Assembly: GCA_034698045.1 (NCBI GenBank)
Contig: JAQGAU010001100.1
Coordinates: 1 to 21,427 of the forward strand
Length of the DNA stretch: 21,427 nucleotides
From: Paramacrobiotus richtersi
Lineage: Eukaryota > Tardigrada > Eutardigrada > Parachela > Macrobiotidae
Direction of reading: 5' to 3'
The notes below the pieces were generated by a model, which saw nothing but the letters and a program-made list of their open reading frames with translations, was not told where the DNA came from and did no database searches. Positions 18,020-21,427 of the stretch are shown here, piece after piece; within the stretch, counting starts at the first letter, position 1; each line of letters opens with the position of its first letter. The position numbers and the translations under genes were made by a program.

Positions 18020-19009
18020 AGTAAATGATTACTAACAAAACGCAATGGAGTTTTCAGATTTCTCAAAAAAGGAAACTTCTTTAGAGACGCGGGATCGAGT
18101 CGTAAGTGATAGACGACATTTCGACCGGAATAAACGGTTGATAGTCGAAAGACTGAAGTACTACTTCTAATCTTTGCAAAAACTTGTATAACGAGTTTAG
18201 GCACAAATTTTCTTCAGTTTCTGAAACTATCTCTGACAGCATAAGAAACATGGAAGGTATCGACAGCAAACAATGAAAAGTGCAAAACAGATTTTTTTTT
18301 AATCGAATACATCATTTAATCTGTGGAGATTTACAGAAGTGTTTGGTACAAAATACTTGAATAATAGGAATCACTGCATTAATTGCTGCTTAATCTTGCT
18401 TTAAATGCGCTATAAACACTAATTTGAAAATGGAACAAATACTATGGATGGCGCCATTTCCGCGCACTTTCAGCACGACCATCTTTGAGAAGAATTTAAT
18501 CGTAAAAAACTAGTCACTTTCGTCATTCAAAGGAAACGGTTCCAACAAAAACATAAAGACAAGGGCAATAAAACGAAGAAGCTCTATGTGTGCGTTACTC
18601 ATCATTGTCTTCATCATCATCATCCTCATCGTCTTCTTCGTCAGACTCCGGAACAGGTGCTTGGGCAACATGCAGCGGCCCTCAGATTCAGTTACCAACC
18701 ATATTTGCAGCTCGTTTCCTGAACTAACAGCTGACCGCCCGGGGCGTCAGGTTTACAGGCTCGCGCTAACATACCGACTATTTTCCCGTTAAATTTTGCT
18801 AACGGCGCGGGACGGCAGACGCTACCGAGGTTCCGTCCTCCTCCAGAAAGCTGTATAGACGAATGAAAATAGCTGGATAAAAGGTGGAAGCGGACGCCTT
18901 GACAAGGAAGGACGGCCGACCGCTTCCGGGAAGACGTGTATGCCCATTTATTGCGCAATCGCCAAACGGCCGACTCTGCCATCGCGTATCTAGGGACTCT
19001 GCGAGTACC
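18020..19009. other. Intergenic stretch, no firmly supported gene
   Basis: Between the PIKfyve 3' end and the AATF gene, the minus frame 18692-18982 (96 codons) and overlapping frames come from a GC-richer patch (18720-19060) and have no recognisable domain. A TCA/TCT-rich tract is listed separately. Confidence 0.35.
18595..18662 (-). repeat. TCA/TCT-rich low-complexity tract
   Basis: A trinucleotide-like tract. On the minus strand it would read as an acidic run (PVPESDEEDDEDD and so on) ending at a TAA at 18597-18595, similar to the acidic C-termini of chromatin proteins. The frame meets a stop about 40 nt upstream of the acidic run, and no convincing acceptor or upstream exon was found. 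It is recorded as simple sequence that might be a terminal exon. Confidence 0.4.
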
Positions 19010-19052
19010 CTACTACCACGGCCCATACAGTCTGCATGGGCCGTGCTACTAC
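19010..19052. repeat. 29-nt hairpin flanked by 7-bp direct repeats
   Basis: CTACTAC (19010-19016) and CTACTAC (19046-19052) flank an inverted repeat with arms CACGGCCCAT (19017-19026) and ATGGGCCGTG (19036-19045) and the nine-base spacer ACAGTCTGC. The arms are perfectly complementary. The arrangement, direct repeat then inverted repeats then direct repeat, is that of a very small terminal-inverted-repeat insertion with its target duplication. Confidence 0.8.
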
Positions 19053-19263
19053 TTACAGCTTACTAGCTTTATTAGGCATTCACTCTGCCTTGACTCTTTC
19101 AAGTTTCGTAAATTCATGTTTCATTCTGTGCCAAAATACACGTGTTGATATCTACAGACTACAGTGGTTCTTCTTGATGCTTGCATTTCTTGGTTCATGA
19201 AAGGGCATTACAGTTTTTTTCTGAGTTCTGAGTGGGTTGTTTATCAAAGTCAGTCTGTTGCAA

Positions 19264-21241
19264 TGGATTCTGACTCAGCCATCGCTTCTGACGCCAGCGA
19301 CCTTGTAGACCTCAGCGGAAGCGATCCGTCCGAAATTACCCTTATTGGTTCGCAAAGCGCGTACGAACAAGACTCTTGTTAAGTTTGAAGATTTTTGGCT
19401 CTGAACAAGAGGATGTGGAAGAGGTAGAAACCGATGAGGACCAGCCCGTGAAACACTTTACACACGACGCACATGGCAAAGGGGAGGCCAGTAAAGGGAA
19501 AGCCGTACGCAGCCAGTTGGGTAGGTTTCCGAGTTTCTCGGGTTCTTCGAAGAGTTCCACGGGGTTTTGATTTCTCCTTCTTCCCGCTCGAGGACGTCGT
19601 CGACCGGTTCTGCCAACGCATAAAATCGATGAAATATATGACTGGTGCAGTTTTGCAGGTTTCTGGGATGGTTTACAGGAGAGTCGCATCAAACTGCAGA
19701 AACCCTTGTCGACATGCAACACTCACCCCCAACCGAATAATTTGCTTGTTTTGTGTATTTTTTATGCAGTATTTTTCGATGTTTTTGTTTTTTTTAAGTC
19801 TGCATTGCTGTAAATTACAGAATGGAAATGGATCAGGAATTCTCTTCGGCTCTCCTTCATCCCGTTGATCACTTGGAGGTTGTAGACAAAAGCCTGGCGC
19901 AACGGCATGAAAAGTTTACAATATGCAGGTAATTTTTGTTGTAAAAGTTTGACGAATTGTATTTTTTTTGCTATATATTTTGAATTTTTCTAGAAATTCC
20001 ACCCTTGAACACTGGCACAGTAAAACTCAACAGTTTTCGGTGGGAGGTAAACGTGGATTTGCCGCGTTTGAGCAGTCGCCTGTGAAGCAGATCGAACAGG
20101 TAAGAGTAGAAAAAATTAAAAAGGGTCTATTTTATATAATTTTTATATTTTAGTATAAAGAAGTAATTTTTTATGCAAATTTAGATAATTTCGTAGCAAG
20201 GTAAATTACTGTCGAATTCATAATATCCGAAATTCAGTTTTTTCTAAAGAAATAAATATTTGCATGTCGACTTAAAAGAAGCGAGAATGAATTAGGACTA
20301 CGCGAACAACACACCATCTGAGATTGTAAAGATTCTGATTAAATGACCAACAGTTGAATTTCTGATAAAGTTAGTATATTTTAAATCATTTTTAAGTACA
20401 GTTAATCGAACTTCTTCCGACTTCTTCCTTTGATAATCTGTTGGATTAACGTAGTTTTTTGTAGGTTATGGGCGATAGAAATCGCCTTGTTCAACGGACA
20501 AAAGTCCGAAGATCGACGTATGAAATACTGGGATCCGCAGCAGCAAACCAAGATACTGAGGTACATATAATATCGCAGCATATGCCTGGTATCTGGATTT
20601 TTATCGAATCACGTGTTTTTAAGGTTCCTTGGGAAAATCAACCAGAAAATCAGGAAATTTTTGATGATGACGATTTCTGCCACGTATTACTGCGGGAACT
20701 GATTGAGCGGAAAACCGCTTCCACGAGCGACGATCCGTTGGAACTGACAAAGTGAGTGAGTAAAAATCTGTGGAATCGGCTGGTTTGGATTGCTGAGCAT
20801 GCGCCGGTTACTCGCATCGTTATTTCTGGCTATTATTATTATTTCCTTAAATTTTTATTGTTTTTACTTGGCACTCGCGTTATTGTTATTTTTACTGGAT
20901 AATTTCCGTTGTGTTATCCACCATGTTTTATGACTATTTTTTTGCGAATAGGTTTGTAGGATTGGTTGACCTTTCTGATTTTTGTCCTCCATTCTGGCCA
21001 TTTTGTCGAAATATTTGTTTTTCGTTGCTTTTTACGTGGTTTTCCATCATTTGTAGGGATTATCGTTTTCGTTATGATTTGATGGGAGTTTATTTCCGTT
21101 CACCATAATTTTATTGCAGGCAGCAAGTGCAGTTGGCGCAGCTGCGTAAACGCACCAAAAAAACAGGAGAAGAAGCAACTGTTGGAGATGCGAGTACTGC
21201 TCAAGGGCGGATCGAATGCGCATATTCTCCGAGAGAAAACG
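19264..21241 (+). CDS. AATF: AATF/Che-1 (Bfr2, Traube family), partial
   Basis: AATF is a nucleolar protein of small-subunit pre-rRNA processing that also acts as an RNA polymerase II cofactor. Downstream exons join in consistent phase: to 19520, 19659-19752, 19821-19928, 19994-20099, 20465-20751 and 21120-21241, all with GT-AG introns. Diagnostic stretches are EASKGKAVRSQLG-FWDGLQESRIKLQK, EFSSALLHP, EKFTICR-NSTLEHWHSKT, GGKRGFAAFEQSPVKQIEQ, NRLVQRTKVRRSTYEILG and the TRAUB-domain hallmark IFDDDDFCHVLLRELIERK, then QLAQLRKRTKK. They follow human AATF in order and spacing, although the segment between EFSSAL and the FTICR block is about 100 residues shorter. The 5' end is uncertain. An acidic Ser/Asp-rich frame starts at ATG 19264 (context GCAATGG) but stops at 19381, while the frame leading into KGKAVRSQLG is offset by one. 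An intron or one-base error is needed. The C-terminus lies beyond the window after the donor gtgagt at 21242. Confidence 0.88.
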
Positions 21242-21427
21242 GTGAGTCAGTGAGAGTGAGAATCGGGCCATAGTGAATGAAAAAAGGTAGTGTAATCAAC
21301 AGCAGTTTTTGGAATTTTATCGTGTCAACAATGTTTCTGGGTCACTGCCGAATTAAAATATATCAGTAACAGCTTCGTGTACAGCTGTAAAGTGTTCCTA
21401 CATGGATAACCAATTATCGTAGAGCAG
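21242..21427 (+). other. AATF intron running off the window
   Basis: Begins gtgagtcag after AAAACG. No convincing acceptor with the AATF C-terminal sequence was seen before the window ends. Confidence 0.5.

Noticed and set aside
19473-19868. Plus ORF containing DVVDRFCQRIKSMK, which at first seemed to align with the AATF segment WDQLLEGRIK
   Set aside because: A better exon with WDGLQESRIKLQK lies at 19659-19752 in phase with both neighbours. The ORF is a shadow that crosses an intron.
1-21427. CRISPR arrays, bacterial operons, prophage or riboswitches
   Set aside because: No spaced direct-repeat arrays or bacterial gene organisation. Intron-bearing animal genes show the window is eukaryotic.

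Overview
This is eukaryotic, almost certainly metazoan, nuclear DNA. The genes are split by GT-AG introns (one GC-AG), the protein families are animal ones (a Sema/PSI receptor tyrosine kinase, AATF, PIKfyve, topoisomerase II, C2H2 zinc fingers), and AATAAA signals lie at gene ends. Several introns are very short (56 and 62 nt), which suits a compact invertebrate genome. Nothing here fixes the phylum. There is no operon or other bacterial signature.

Layout. 1-5840 is gene-poor and AT-rich. It holds small repeats, an AT microsatellite, a possible zinc-finger exon on the minus strand and an unassigned hydrophobic 187-codon ORF. 5841-6300 is a decayed non-LTR reverse transcriptase fragment. 6470-6740 has short open stretches that I could not assign. 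7001-13869 (minus strand) is a complete 12-exon gene for a MET/plexin-type receptor tyrosine kinase. All splice phases agree, and the predicted 940-residue protein has a signal peptide, Sema domain, PSI domain, a duplicated Pro/Thr stalk repeat, a transmembrane helix and a tyrosine kinase. It lacks IPT domains, and its kinase C-lobe stops early. Its 2-kb intron carries a tRNA-like element, two hairpins and a dispersed short motif.

14484-14703 (minus) encodes two canonical C2H2 fingers. 15260-16414 (plus) is a truncated, frameshifted run of topoisomerase II exons. 16912-17878 (plus) is the 3' end of a PIKfyve/Fab1 gene with a 7-nt deletion. The two are juxtaposed without their missing parts, so both look like gene fragments or the product of an assembly join. 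From 19264 to the right edge (plus) runs an AATF/Che-1/Bfr2 gene, a nucleolar ribosome-biogenesis and transcription cofactor. Its six downstream exons join in consistent phase, its 5' end is uncertain, and its C-terminus lies outside the window.

The genes do not form a pathway. The points most worth following are the IPT-less receptor with a clipped kinase, the side-by-side TOP2 and PIKfyve fragments next to a perfect palindrome, and a 29-nt hairpin flanked by 7-bp direct repeats.
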